Positions 53,434-61,067 of a DNA stretch of 64,000 bases are shown here, piece after piece. Made by a program: the position numbers and the translations under genes. This DNA comes from an uncultured Eubacteriales bacterium (GTDB taxonomy: Bacteria > Bacillota > Clostridia > Oscillospirales > Acutalibacteraceae), in contig CAKSST010000002.1 in NCBI GenBank assembly GCA_934489895.1, positions 62,001-126,000 of the forward strand, written 5' to 3'. The notes under the pieces are model-generated. The model was not told the DNA's origin, did no database searches, and worked only from the letters and a program-made list of their open reading frames with translations. How positions within the stretch are numbered: position 1 is the stretch's first letter; the number at the start of each line of letters is the position of its first letter.

Positions 53434-54767
53434 TTTTCTCCTCTTACTTTGTTTTTAGCCAGTCGCATAACCTGTGTGAGCGGGCGCTTTGCAGGGCAGG
53501 AAAAAGAGCATGAGCCGCATTCCATACAGTAATTTACATGCAGTTTGGTTAAAGCGGCGGCATCGTTCTTTTTCAATGCTGCTTCAACCGAGCAGGGAAA
53601 CAGCTTCATCGGGCAAGCGCGGTAGCATCTGCCGCAGTTTATGCAGGCAGTTGACTCAGGAAAAATGTCCTCCGTGTCACAAAAGGCTAAAATAGCATTA
53701 TTTTGCTTTAATATAGGTTTATCCAAAGACTCAACAGCAACGCCCATCATTGGACCGCCGTAAAGTACTTTTACAGGGTCGGCGCTAAATCCGCCGCAAA
53801 ATTCAATCAAATCGGAAATGCGGGTACCTAAGGGCACAATAACATTTTTAGGTTCTGCAACAGCAGTGCCGTCAACCGTAACACGCTTTGATACAAGCGG
53901 CATACCCGTGCGTATGTAACGGTAAAGGGTAGCAATGCTTGTTATGTTAAGCACCATACATCCGACATCGGAGGGCAATGCGCCCAAAGGCAAGCGGCGC
54001 TTTGTTGCAGAATAAATTAAAATCTTTTCAGCACCATGCGGGTAGCTGGATTTTAATTTTAATACTTTAACAGAATTGTCCTCGTCGCGTTTATTGGCGG
54101 CAATAACGGCAAACTTTTCAACAGCCTCCGGTTTGTTGTCCTCAATTGCAATAAAAACACGCTTGAATCCTATAATCTTTTTAAGCAGATAAATGCCCTC
54201 AATAATGTCATCGTAGTCCTCAATACAACTGCGGTAGTCAGAGGTGATGTAAGGCTCACATTCTGCACCGTTTATTATAAGCGTGTCAAGGTTATTTCCG
54301 TCCTTGGGTGCAAGTTTTACATGGGTTGGAAATCCCGCACCGCCAAGTCCTACCAGGCCGCAATTGCGGGTGGCTTTTACCAGGTCGTCAATTGTGTTGA
54401 CCTCCATCGGCTTCAAATCAGGGCAGGGGGTATTGTTACCGTCAGATTCTATAACAACGGCTTTGCATTTCCCGCCGTTTGAAAGATGAAAATCGTCAAT
54501 GCTTTTAACTGTGCCCGAAACAGAAGAGTATATGGGTGCGCTTATATATTTTTCGCTGTCGCCGATAAGCGTGCCTACAAAAACTTCGTCACCCGCTTTG
54601 ACAGTTGGCTCGCATGGTGCACCTATGTGCTGTGACATAGGAAGAATAACAGTATTTGGCGGCGGCATTATAACCGATGCGAGCTCAGCGGTATTTTTAC
54701 AGTGGGGTACATCGGCACCGCCGCGGATATCGGCAACAGGATAAGCAATCTCCTGTGATAAATTCAT
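53430..54767 (-). CDS. rnfC: Rnf complex subunit C
   Basis: A 445-aa peripheral subunit. GGVGLGGAGFPTHVK-type motif (CGLVGLGGAGFPTHVKL) binds FMN/NADH, and two 4Fe-4S motifs, CINCGRCYRACP and CMECGSCSFSCP, lie at the C-terminus. It donates electrons to NAD+. ATG 54767 has GGAGGAGAG upstream; the longer open frame to 54869 has no ribosome site. First gene of rnfCDGEAB, which couples ferredoxin:NAD+ oxidoreduction to Na+ or H+ export. Confidence 0.97.
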   Translation of the reverse strand: MNLSQEIAYPVADIRGGADVPHCKNTAELASVIMPPPNTVILPMSQHIGAPCEPTVKAGDEVFVGTLIGDSEKYISAPIYSSVSGTVKSIDDFHLSNGGKCKAVVIESDGNNTPCPDLKPMEVNTIDDLVKATRNCGLVGLGGAGFPTHVKLAPKDGNNLDTLIINGAECEPYITSDYRSCIEDYDDIIEGIYLLKKIIGFKRVFIAIEDNKPEAVEKFAVIAANKRDEDNSVKVLKLKSSYPHGAEKILIYSATKRRLPLGALPSDVGCMVLNITSIATLYRYIRTGMPLVSKRVTVDGTAVAEPKNVIVPLGTRISDLIEFCGGFSADPVKVLYGGPMMGVAVESLDKPILKQNNAILAFCDTEDIFPESTACINCGRCYRACPMKLFPCSVEAALKKNDAAALTKLHVNYCMECGSCSFSCPAKRPLTQVMRLAKNKVRGEK

Positions 54768-54807
54768 AAGCTCTCCTCCAAGAAAAAATATTATAGTAAA
54801 CATAGTT

Positions 54808-54836
54808 ATTATAATAAAAAAGTATGTGCAATTCAA
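54808..54836 (-). promoter_or_regulatory. rnf operon promoter
   Basis: On the minus strand, TTGAAT (54831-54836), 17-bp spacer, TATAAT (54808-54813), 41 bp before rnfC. Confidence 0.7.
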
Positions 54837-54914
54837 GAAAAACAGTGATAAAATAAAAAAGCAGAGCATTTTTAGGGTATAATATTATATTTTTCGAAAA
54901 ACATAAAAAAGTAC

Positions 54915-54943
54915 TTGCAAAATGCAAGTGCATTGTGTATAAT
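54915..54943 (+). promoter_or_regulatory. tRNA-fMet promoter
   Basis: TTGCAA, 17-bp spacer, TATAAT, 26 bp before the tRNA. The -35 lies in a small inverted repeat CTTGCAAAATGCAAG. Confidence 0.75.
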
Positions 54944-54969
54944 GTGAATACTGAAAGAAAATTAAATAT

Positions 54970-55045
<76 letters not shown>

Positions 55046-55046
55046 T

Positions 55047-55092
55047 ATCGAGTATTCATAAGGGATTTCACTTATGAATACTCGATTTTTTT
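55047..55092 (+). terminator. tRNA terminator
   Basis: ATCGAGTATTCATAAG and its exact complement form a 16-bp stem with an 8-nt loop, followed by a run of seven T. Confidence 0.9.
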
Positions 55093-55141
55093 ATCTTGAT
55101 ACGGTTTTATGTACGGAGCAGGTTTTCGCCTGCTCCTTTTG

Positions 55142-56848
55142 TTACGCCGTTTTCGGCTCGGTTAAATATTTGGTCGCGACACCTTTTCGGGTATCGGCGA
55201 CGATATTCGATCTGCGAGACACTTCGGGTATCTCCACATACCCTACAAAGCGATAATAGATAACGATTCTCTGCGTTCGGTTTTTACCTTTGCCCTCTGT
55301 TTCAAAAACATCAATGTGGTCGATGAGTTCACGGAGCAGTGGTGCGGTCAGTCTGTCCATTCGCATAAACCTGCGGATTGCCGAAGTGAAATTCTCGCGT
55401 TCCTGTTCGCGCTGTCCGCATTCGGAAAGCTTTTGACGAAGCGTTTTAATTTTTGTTTTCAGCTCCAGCCTTTCCGTTTCATACTTGTGAGACAACTGCA
55501 TAAACCACTCGTCACTCACCTTGCCGACGGCGTTGTCCTCATAAAGCTTTTCGTATAGATGGGATACGGTATCGTTTCTGGCGATTGCTTTTTGAACTTC
55601 TGCTTCGTCGTGCTTCTTTTCCTTCAAAAGCTCTTTATCGGTTTTTTGAGCAAGCAGCTCGGCAAAGGCTTCCTCATCCGCAGCCAAAAATTCTGCCATT
55701 CTTCGCAGTTCAAGCATTACCACCTGCTCGATGGCGTCTGCTCTGACATAGTGTCTGCCGGGACATTCTCCTCGGTAATCCACCTTGTTGTTGGCACACA
55801 CGAAATAGTGAATGTCCTTGTTGATAGTATTCGTATGATGACGAAGCTTACCGTGGCAATCGCCGCAGAACAGCAAATCGCAGAATATGCTTTTCTCGCC
55901 GTTTTTCGGCTTTGGCGCGCGGCGTTTTGTTTTGGCTATGAGCGTCTGTACCTTTTCGAAATCACCCCGTGCAATAATCGGCTCGTGAACATCCTTAAAT
56001 ATTGCCCAATTCTCAGGATCGTTCGGAAGTCTTGTTTTGTTCTTAAAAGACTTTGAGCAGGTCTTGAAGTTGATTACATCACCGCAGTATTCCTGCTGAG
56101 ACAAAATCTTTTGTATTGTTGTCTTGCACCACTTATACGGGTTAGGCTGCGTTTTCTTACCGCCTCGCGGTAAACCCTTGCTTTGTCAGTATGCCATAGG
56201 AACGAGAGTTTTCTGTTCTTGCAGGATTCGTGCTATTGTTTCGTTACCTTTTCCTTCAAGGCACATTTTGAAAATGCTTTTTACCACCTCTGCCGCCTCC
56301 TGGTCGATAACCCACTTCTTTTTGTTCTCAGCGGATTTCATATATCCGTAAGGCGGCTGAGATAACGGCTCTCCCATGGAACCGCGCAAGCGGTGTGAGG
56401 AACGAATCTTCTTTGAAATATCCCTTGCATACATTTCATTAAGAATGTTCTTGAAAGGTGCAATTTCGCTCTCGCCCTCCTCGCTGTCTATTCCGTCATT
56501 CACGGCAATAAACCGAATATCGTGATCGGGGAAATACACATCGGTATAATTACCGACCGAAACATAATCTCGTCCGAGACGGGATAGGTCTTTTACCATT
56601 ACGGCGTAGATATATCCCATTTCAATATCCGATATTAACTGCCCGAATCCCGGTCGGTTGAAATTTGTTCCTGTATATCCGTCGTCCACATAGAATTTTG
56701 TATCGGTCAATCCTTTTTCCTTTGCCTTTTGCGAAAGCAGCGTTTTTTGATTGACTATCGAATTGCTTTCGCCGTCCATTCCGTCGTCGCGGGACAAACG
56801 GCAGTAAAGCGCCGTTATCCCAATTTTGTTATTCTTTTTCGGCTGCAT
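55142..56848 (-). pseudogene. Large serine recombinase with an in-frame TGA
   Basis: A 568-codon gene interrupted by one TGA at 56186-56188 but open in the same frame on both sides. The N-terminal resolvase domain has ALYCRLSRDDG (catalytic Ser), VKDLSRLGRDYVSVG and YARDISKKIRSS; a Recombinase domain and a zinc-ribbon-like part (CDLLFCGDCHGKLRH ... CPGRHYVRADAIEQ) and a long coiled coil follow. TGA stands where relatives usually have Trp (AYWQSKGLPRGGKK-like), so a TGG to TGA change is likely. ATG 56848 has AAGGAGG. It overlaps the 86-aa gene and belongs with parB to a mobile element next to tRNA-fMet. Confidence 0.85.
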
Positions 56849-57089
56849 TATTATCCTCCTTAACGGCAGCCGTATAATCATATTCGGTGTTTATTATATT
56901 ACTTGTACCGACAGACGGCAAATCTGCGAAATCGCTTGTAAGATAACTACCTATACAATTATTCAGCATAGTATTTTCTTTGGGTTCTTTATAGTTGGGC
57001 TTTTGAAATCTCGACTCAACTAAATATCTTACACCGTTAATAACATATTCCCGCGGTGCGGCGCCGAAGCCTACAATAAACTTATTCAT
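56829..57089 (-). CDS. Hypothetical protein of the recombinase-parB module (86 aa)
   Basis: An 86-aa protein starting MNKFIVGFGAAPREYVINGVRYLVESRF with AAGGAGG upstream, ending in an acidic tail. No family recognised. Its end overlaps the recombinase start by 20 bp and it follows parB by 9 bp, so it is translated as part of that unit. Small proteins of this kind often accompany recombinases in integrative elements. Confidence 0.7.
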   Translation of the reverse strand: MNKFIVGFGAAPREYVINGVRYLVESRFQKPNYKEPKENTMLNNCIGSYLTSDFADLPSVGTSNIINTEYDYTAAVKEDNNAAEKE

Positions 57090-57098
57090 AAGCCCTCC

Positions 57099-57995
57099 TT
57101 ATCTCGCGTTGCGGCTGTGCTGACGGTCATATTCTTTTTTAACAAGTTTAAGCAGGTATTCTAACATTTCAGCCGGTGTCATAGATGACGGCACATATTT
57201 GCGAATATCGTCCATCGGGATTTTCAGCTTTTCCACTTGGTTCGGTTTCAGCTCGTTCATGATTTGAGTTACAGCATCGTAGTCAAGTTTACCTTCTTCA
57301 AATGCGGCACGCATGCGGCGAGCGTGTGCGTGGGACGGAAAAGTTTCGGTTTCATCAATATTGTCAACAATATCCCTCTGTGCTTCTTCATCAAGGAATG
57401 ATAGTTCATATGCCGGGAGCATTTTCATCTTGCCTTTGTCCACATACTCCTGAAGTTCGGGAACAAGGTAGGTTAGGCGAATAAGTCTTTGAACGGTTTT
57501 ATAGCTGTTGCCGGCTTCATTACCTATTTTTGCCGTAGTTCGATTGTCCTCGGACTTCGGGACATTCTGTCCCAAAGATTTGCCTTGATGAGATAATGCG
57601 TCTGCTTTCATACGGTAAGAACGAGCCTTTTCCATAAGCGTTAGATTCTCACGCTGACAATTGGAATCTACCATCATAACCGTGGCCTCATCACGGTCGA
57701 TAAAATGAACAACCGCAGGGACTTCTTTCATTTCAAGAAGCTCAGCGGCGTGTACTCTGCGGTGTCCTGATATGATTTCGTATTCGTCCTGTTTATCCTC
57801 AAGCGGACGGACGATAATGCGGTTTAGCAGTCCGTACTCTTTTATACTTTCAACAAGCTCCGTCATTGACACATCATCAAGCACCTTGTAGGGGTGGCTC
57901 TCAAATGGGTGAAGCTTTTCAATCTTAATGTTCATAAGCTTCGGTTTAGGTTCTTTTACTACCTTTTCGGCAGACATTTTGGTTTCGTTTTTCAT
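57099..57995 (-). CDS. ParB/Spo0J family protein of an integrative element
   Basis: A 298-aa ParB-type protein. The N-terminal CTP-binding ParB domain (about 22-115) includes EYEIISGHRRVHAAELL and the CQRENLTLMEKA element; a helix-turn-helix part follows (AKIGNEAGNSYKTVQRLIRL), and the C-terminal helices end in RQHSRNAR. Such ParBs are typical accessory genes of conjugative and mobilisable elements rather than chromosomal Spo0J. No parA partner is present. First gene of the minus-strand module. Confidence 0.9.
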   Translation of the reverse strand: MKNETKMSAEKVVKEPKPKLMNIKIEKLHPFESHPYKVLDDVSMTELVESIKEYGLLNRIIVRPLEDKQDEYEIISGHRRVHAAELLEMKEVPAVVHFIDRDEATVMMVDSNCQRENLTLMEKARSYRMKADALSHQGKSLGQNVPKSEDNRTTAKIGNEAGNSYKTVQRLIRLTYLVPELQEYVDKGKMKMLPAYELSFLDEEAQRDIVDNIDETETFPSHAHARRMRAAFEEGKLDYDAVTQIMNELKPNQVEKLKIPMDDIRKYVPSSMTPAEMLEYLLKLVKKEYDRQHSRNAR

Positions 57996-58416
57996 TCAAC
58001 ATAATCTTTTCGTAATTCATTTTTCTTTTTGTCTGCCGTCTCTTGTAGAAAATTGTGTATAGGAAAATATGATTGAAACGGCAGTTTGGTTTGTGTTTCA
58101 TAATTACTGCCTTTCAATGTTGTTACTCTCGGCCTTCGCCGCAGTGTGCTTCTGCAAATAATCCTTTGTAAATGATTTAAACTTGTGCTGAAATAAAAAA
58201 CACCGCATGAAAAGCAAAACAGATTTCTTCGTTCTATTTTTCATACGGTGCCGGGAATAAGCCTTTTGTTGTTTTACGCTTTTTAAGGCATAAGCAAATT
58301 CATATTGTATCGCACATTCGACTATTTCCACTGTTTTTTCTACAATAAACAGTGACAATTTTTGTTTTCATACTTTTCTGATAAAATATTAGAAAAATAC
58401 TCGGAGGTAAATTGAG
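57996..58416. other. Intergenic region between parB and the tyrosine recombinase
   Basis: These 420 bp separate two divergent recombinase-type units. I see no gene. It contains a terminator-like hairpin (58200-58249), a CACTGTTT/AAACAGTG inverted repeat at 58329-58353 and the ribosome site GGAGG of the tyrosine recombinase. The left end of the tRNA-adjacent element may lie here, but no repeat of the tRNA 3' end was found. Confidence 0.5.
58200..58249 (-). terminator. Terminator-like hairpin facing left
   Basis: CACCGCATGAAAA (58200-58212) pairs with TTTTCATACGGTG (58237-58249), one wobble/mismatch. On the minus strand it is followed by TTTTTTATTTC. No intact minus-strand gene lies upstream, so it may mark a lost gene. 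Confidence 0.5.
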
Positions 58417-59259
58417 ATGAAAGGACAAATTATTACAGCAAGAATGATTGCCGAATTTAAGGAACATCTAATCTTAGAGGAAAGGAGTGCGGCAACAGTT
58501 GAGAAGTATATCCGTGATGTAAAAGCGTTTTCAGCGTATACACAGAACACTTCCGTAACAAAAGAAACCGTAATTGCATACAAAAAACACCTGCAGGAAA
58601 ATTATGCTGTGCGTAGCGTTAATTCAATGCTGGCAAGTATCAACAGCTTATTTGTATTTCTCGGTTGGCACGATTTAAAGGTGAAATCCTTAAAACTTCA
58701 ACAGCAGGTATTCTGCCCCGAAGAAAAGGAACTGACAAAAGCAGAATACGCACGGCTTTGCAGAACAGCGGAACGCAAGCACAACGAAAGACTTAATCTT
58801 ATTTTGCAAACAATTTGCGGCACGGGCATTAGAGTCAGTGAGCTGCAATATATAACCGTTGAGGCGGTAAAGAAAGGCGAGACGGTTGTGAACTGCAAAG
58901 CAAAAACTCGGTCGGTGTTTATTGTAAAAGAATTAAAACAAAAATTGCTCCGCTATGCAGCAGAGCAAGGAATAAAAAGCGGTATGATTTTTGTTACGCG
59001 AACAGGCAAGCCGATAAGCCGCACAAATATTTGGCGAGAAATGAAAGCGTTATGCGAGGAAGCAAACGTCAACCCGCAAAAGGTATTTCCACATAACCTG
59101 CGCCATCTATTTGCAAGGGTGTTTTACGGAATTGAAAAGGATATTGCCAAGCTTGCAGATATTCTCGGTCATTCAAGCATAAACACCACAAGAATTTATA
59201 TTATCTCCACCGGAACGGGACACCGCCGCCGTATGGAGAATATGCGGCTGATAATTTAG
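58417..59259 (+). CDS. Tyrosine recombinase, candidate DNA invertase
   Basis: A 280-aa tyrosine recombinase with an N-terminal SAM-like core-binding domain (about 10-90) and a catalytic domain with all active-site residues: Arg139 (GTGIRVSEL), Lys163, His226 and Arg229 (HNLRH), His252 (LGHSS) and the nucleophile Tyr261. No excisionase or transfer gene is adjacent. It ends 37 bp before a near-palindromic inverted-repeat pair that bounds a promoter, the arrangement of phase-variation invertases such as RecV of C. difficile. GGAGG lies 10 nt before the ATG. Function as invertase is inferred from this context. Confidence 0.88.
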   Translation: MKGQIITARMIAEFKEHLILEERSAATVEKYIRDVKAFSAYTQNTSVTKETVIAYKKHLQENYAVRSVNSMLASINSLFVFLGWHDLKVKSLKLQQQVFCPEEKELTKAEYARLCRTAERKHNERLNLILQTICGTGIRVSELQYITVEAVKKGETVVNCKAKTRSVFIVKELKQKLLRYAAEQGIKSGMIFVTRTGKPISRTNIWREMKALCEEANVNPQKVFPHNLRHLFARVFYGIEKDIAKLADILGHSSINTTRIYIISTGTGHRRRMENMRLII

Positions 59260-59277
59260 CCTGAAAAAACAAAAACA

Positions 59278-59295
59278 GCCACCGAACTCGGCGGC
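59278..59295 (-). terminator. Leftward terminator between recombinase and left inverted repeat
   Basis: GCCACCGAACTCGGCGGC forms an 8-bp stem with one A-C mismatch. Read on the minus strand it is followed by TGTTTTTGTTTTTT (59264-59277 in + coordinates). It would stop transcription that enters from the invertible segment toward the recombinase. Confidence 0.6.
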
Positions 59296-59296
59296 A

Positions 59297-59323
59297 GAAA
59301 CATAATCATCATTATGTTGTAAA
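59297..59323 (+). repeat. Left inverted repeat (candidate inversion site)
   Basis: A 27-bp site with core AACATAAT-CATC-ATTATGTT. Each half is itself an inverted repeat, as in tyrosine recombinase core sites. The reverse complement occurs at 59544-59570 with 25 of 27 bases identical. Confidence 0.8.
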
Positions 59324-59543
59324 AGAAGTTATATGAGCTGCTTATAAATATAAAACAGGTAAAAAATGTGTATAAAAAATCAAGCCCCATTCCTTTGTTT
59401 TTAAAAATAAATAATAAGGCTTTAATTGCTATGTTTAAATTCAGATGATTTTGGAATTTTATACCTTTTTTTGCCTCAAACGCTTTACAGTCGGCAAATT
59501 TTGTGCTACAATATTTATGTGAATTCAACTTAGTTATGTATAG
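59324..59543. promoter_or_regulatory. Candidate invertible segment (220 bp) carrying a promoter
   Basis: The DNA between the two 27-bp repeats is AT-rich and non-coding. It contains one near-consensus sigma-A promoter near its right end, pointing out of the segment toward the diguanylate cyclase. On the opposite strand no comparable promoter is visible. Inversion would aim the promoter at the leftward terminator at 59278-59295. Confidence 0.7.
59484..59512 (+). promoter_or_regulatory. Promoter inside the invertible segment
   Basis: TTTACA (59484-59489), 17-bp spacer, TACAAT (59507-59512): five of six matches in each hexamer. Predicted transcript start is near 59519, about 25 bp before the right repeat and 308 bp before the cyclase ATG. 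Confidence 0.75.
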
Positions 59544-59570
59544 TTTGCAACATAATGATGATTATGTTGC
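59544..59570 (-). repeat. Right inverted repeat (candidate inversion site)
   Basis: Core AACATAAT-GATG-ATTATGTT, the exact reverse complement of the left core over 20 bp and 25/27 over the whole site. The asymmetric 4-base centre (CATC against GATG) gives the sites opposite orientation, as inversion requires. Confidence 0.8.
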
Positions 59571-59650
59571 ATCTAAACCGATGACAAAAACGTTTTCCGT
59601 TATGCTTTTTAGAATTTTGGGTGTTTCCATATATTTTTTTGATTGGATTC

Positions 59651-59679
59651 TTTACAACACCTTAACGCTATGCTATAAC
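59651..59679 (+). promoter_or_regulatory. Second, fixed promoter candidate before the cyclase
   Basis: TTTACA (59651-59656), 17-bp spacer, TATAAC (59674-59679), outside the inverted repeats and 148 bp before the cyclase ATG. If active it gives orientation-independent expression. Confidence 0.5.
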
Positions 59680-59826
59680 ATTTGCCGATTTATGAATTTT
59701 TGCGTATGCTTTTTGCGGCATAACAGTAATCAAATTGATATTTAAGTTTTTTCGGGTATGAACCGAATATTTTGTGTTTAATATATCAACAATGAAATTT
59801 AATTAGTAATTTTAAAGGGACGTAAA

Positions 59827-60900
59827 ATGAAAACTTATATTTCTACCGTAATAATAACACAGTTATCGTTGCTCACCCTGATTGTGTTTGTAACAAAAAA
59901 CAAGGTTTTGCCTGAACGTGTAAAAACGGGAATCATAACCGCATCTGCTCTGATTATGGTATGTTCATTTGCAGAATTTTCAGGAGTGTTGCTTGACGGA
60001 GCGGCAACTATATTAAAACCTTTGCATATTGTTGTTAAGTATATCGAGTTCTGTGTAGCGCCGATTATTCCGCTTGTGTTTTCATCTGCATTTTATCCGA
60101 TGAAATCCAAAGAAATGATTTTTCTGCCACTCATTATTCATATCGCTTTTGAAACATTGTCACTCTTTTTAGGAATTATATTTTATATAGATGATAAAAA
60201 CGTTTATCATCACGGTGAACTGTATTGGCTGTATTATTTATTTGTGTTTTTAAGTGTGATGTATCTTTTTTTCACCGTTGCAAAATTCGAAGCACAATTT
60301 CAGAACCGAAACCACAGTTCACTATTTATACTTTTGGCGTTTTTCACAGTGGGAGTCGTGTTTCAAAACATTGACAACGATGCCAAAATCGTTTGGCTTA
60401 CAGTGGCAATAGGTATGATACTTTTCTACATTTACTACTGTAACATGATCTACAAACTCGATGCTTTGACCGAACTTTTAAACCGCATGGCCTATGAGGT
60501 GCATATATCCTCATTAAAAAGAAAAGCATATATAATTTTGTTTGACGTAAATAACTTTAAAAGTATAAATGACACTTTTGGTCACAATTCCGGCGATATG
60601 TGCTTGAAATCCGTAGCGTCTGCCATAAGAAAGGTGTATCGCAAAAGCGGATTGTGTTACAGGGTAGGTGGGGATGAATTTTGTGTTATTATTGACCGCA
60701 AGGCTGACTTTTGTAAAATTGAGGATCTGAATGCAAAATTTAAAAATCAGATTTCAAAACACAATAACGACATCGGCACTGCACCGTCGGTAGCCATAGG
60801 CTATGCGCTTTTTGAGCCGAACAAAACCAAAATATCCGATACTGTTAAAAAAGCCGACGAGCAAATGTATTTAAACAAAAACCATACAAACGAACCATAA
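59827..60900 (+). CDS. Membrane diguanylate cyclase (GGDEF)
   Basis: A 357-aa protein with about seven membrane helices (residues 5-205) and a C-terminal GGDEF domain (215-350). The metal-binding Asp240 lies in LFDVNNFKSINDTFGHNSGD and the active-site GGDEF is at 281-285 (YRVGGDEFCVI). The product-inhibition I-site RxxD is RKSG here (272-275), so feedback inhibition is probably missing. It makes c-di-GMP from GTP. The transcription start options are the invertible promoter and a fixed candidate; a c-di-GMP riboswitch begins just after its stop. AAAGGGA precedes the ATG. Confidence 0.92.
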   Translation: MKTYISTVIITQLSLLTLIVFVTKNKVLPERVKTGIITASALIMVCSFAEFSGVLLDGAATILKPLHIVVKYIEFCVAPIIPLVFSSAFYPMKSKEMIFLPLIIHIAFETLSLFLGIIFYIDDKNVYHHGELYWLYYLFVFLSVMYLFFTVAKFEAQFQNRNHSSLFILLAFFTVGVVFQNIDNDAKIVWLTVAIGMILFYIYYCNMIYKLDALTELLNRMAYEVHISSLKRKAYIILFDVNNFKSINDTFGHNSGDMCLKSVASAIRKVYRKSGLCYRVGGDEFCVIIDRKADFCKIEDLNAKFKNQISKHNNDIGTAPSVAIGYALFEPNKTKISDTVKKADEQMYLNKNHTNEP

Positions 60901-60912
60901 AAAAACTTTTTC

Positions 60913-60941
60913 TTGTATTTGATATTAAAGTTTGCTATAAT
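60913..60941 (+). promoter_or_regulatory. Promoter of the riboswitch-controlled operon
   Basis: TTGTAT (60913-60918), 17-bp spacer, TATAAT (60936-60941), starting 13 bp after the cyclase stop. The transcript would begin about at 60948, right at the aptamer. Confidence 0.7.
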
Positions 60942-60950
60942 GATAAAAAA

Positions 60951-61022
60951 TACAGGCAAATCTGTCGAAAGACAGGGACGCAAAGTTAAGTGTCTAACCG
61001 GAATTTTCCGTATGATTGACTG
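60951..61022 (+). promoter_or_regulatory. c-di-GMP-I (GEMM-I) riboswitch
   Basis: The aptamer shows the GEMM-I signature: ACAGGCAAA, a CTGTC-GAAA-GACAG hairpin whose GAAA tetraloop docks in the second helix, the invariant GGGACGCAAAG (60975-60985), then CTAACCGGAATTTTCCGTATG with the tetraloop receptor (CTAA and TATG). Its 3' end (GACTG, 61018-61022) overlaps the first arm of the terminator, so ligand binding and termination are probably linked. Whether c-di-GMP turns expression on or off cannot be decided by eye. Confidence 0.88.
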
Positions 61023-61053
61023 ACCGCACCCGAAATGTGCGGTCAGTTTTTTT
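61019..61053 (+). terminator. Intrinsic terminator of the riboswitch expression platform
   Basis: ACTGACCGCAC (61019-61029) and GTGCGGTCAGT (61037-61047) form an 11-bp stem with a 7-nt loop, followed by a run of seven T (61047-61053). It lies 15 bp before the next start codon. Confidence 0.9.
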
Positions 61054-61067
61054 ATTGAGGTGATTTT

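Noticed and set aside
54914..54928. Inverted repeat CTTGCAAAATGCAAG over the tRNA-fMet -35 box
   Set aside because: Short and overlapping a promoter; likely chance, no regulator nearby.
56186..56188. UGA read as Trp (alternative genetic code)
   Set aside because: Many genes in the window, including miaB, miaA-region and mutation-free core genes, end normally at TGA or would be extended wrongly; a point mutation is simpler.
58104..58358. Minus-strand frame of 84 codons left of the tyrosine recombinase
   Set aside because: Contains a terminator-like hairpin in its middle, starts at TTG without a ribosome site and shows no domain.
59503..59745. Plus-strand frame of 80 codons crossing the right inverted repeat
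   Set aside because: No ribosome site; composition looks like translated AT-rich intergenic DNA; the promoter and repeat explain the region better.
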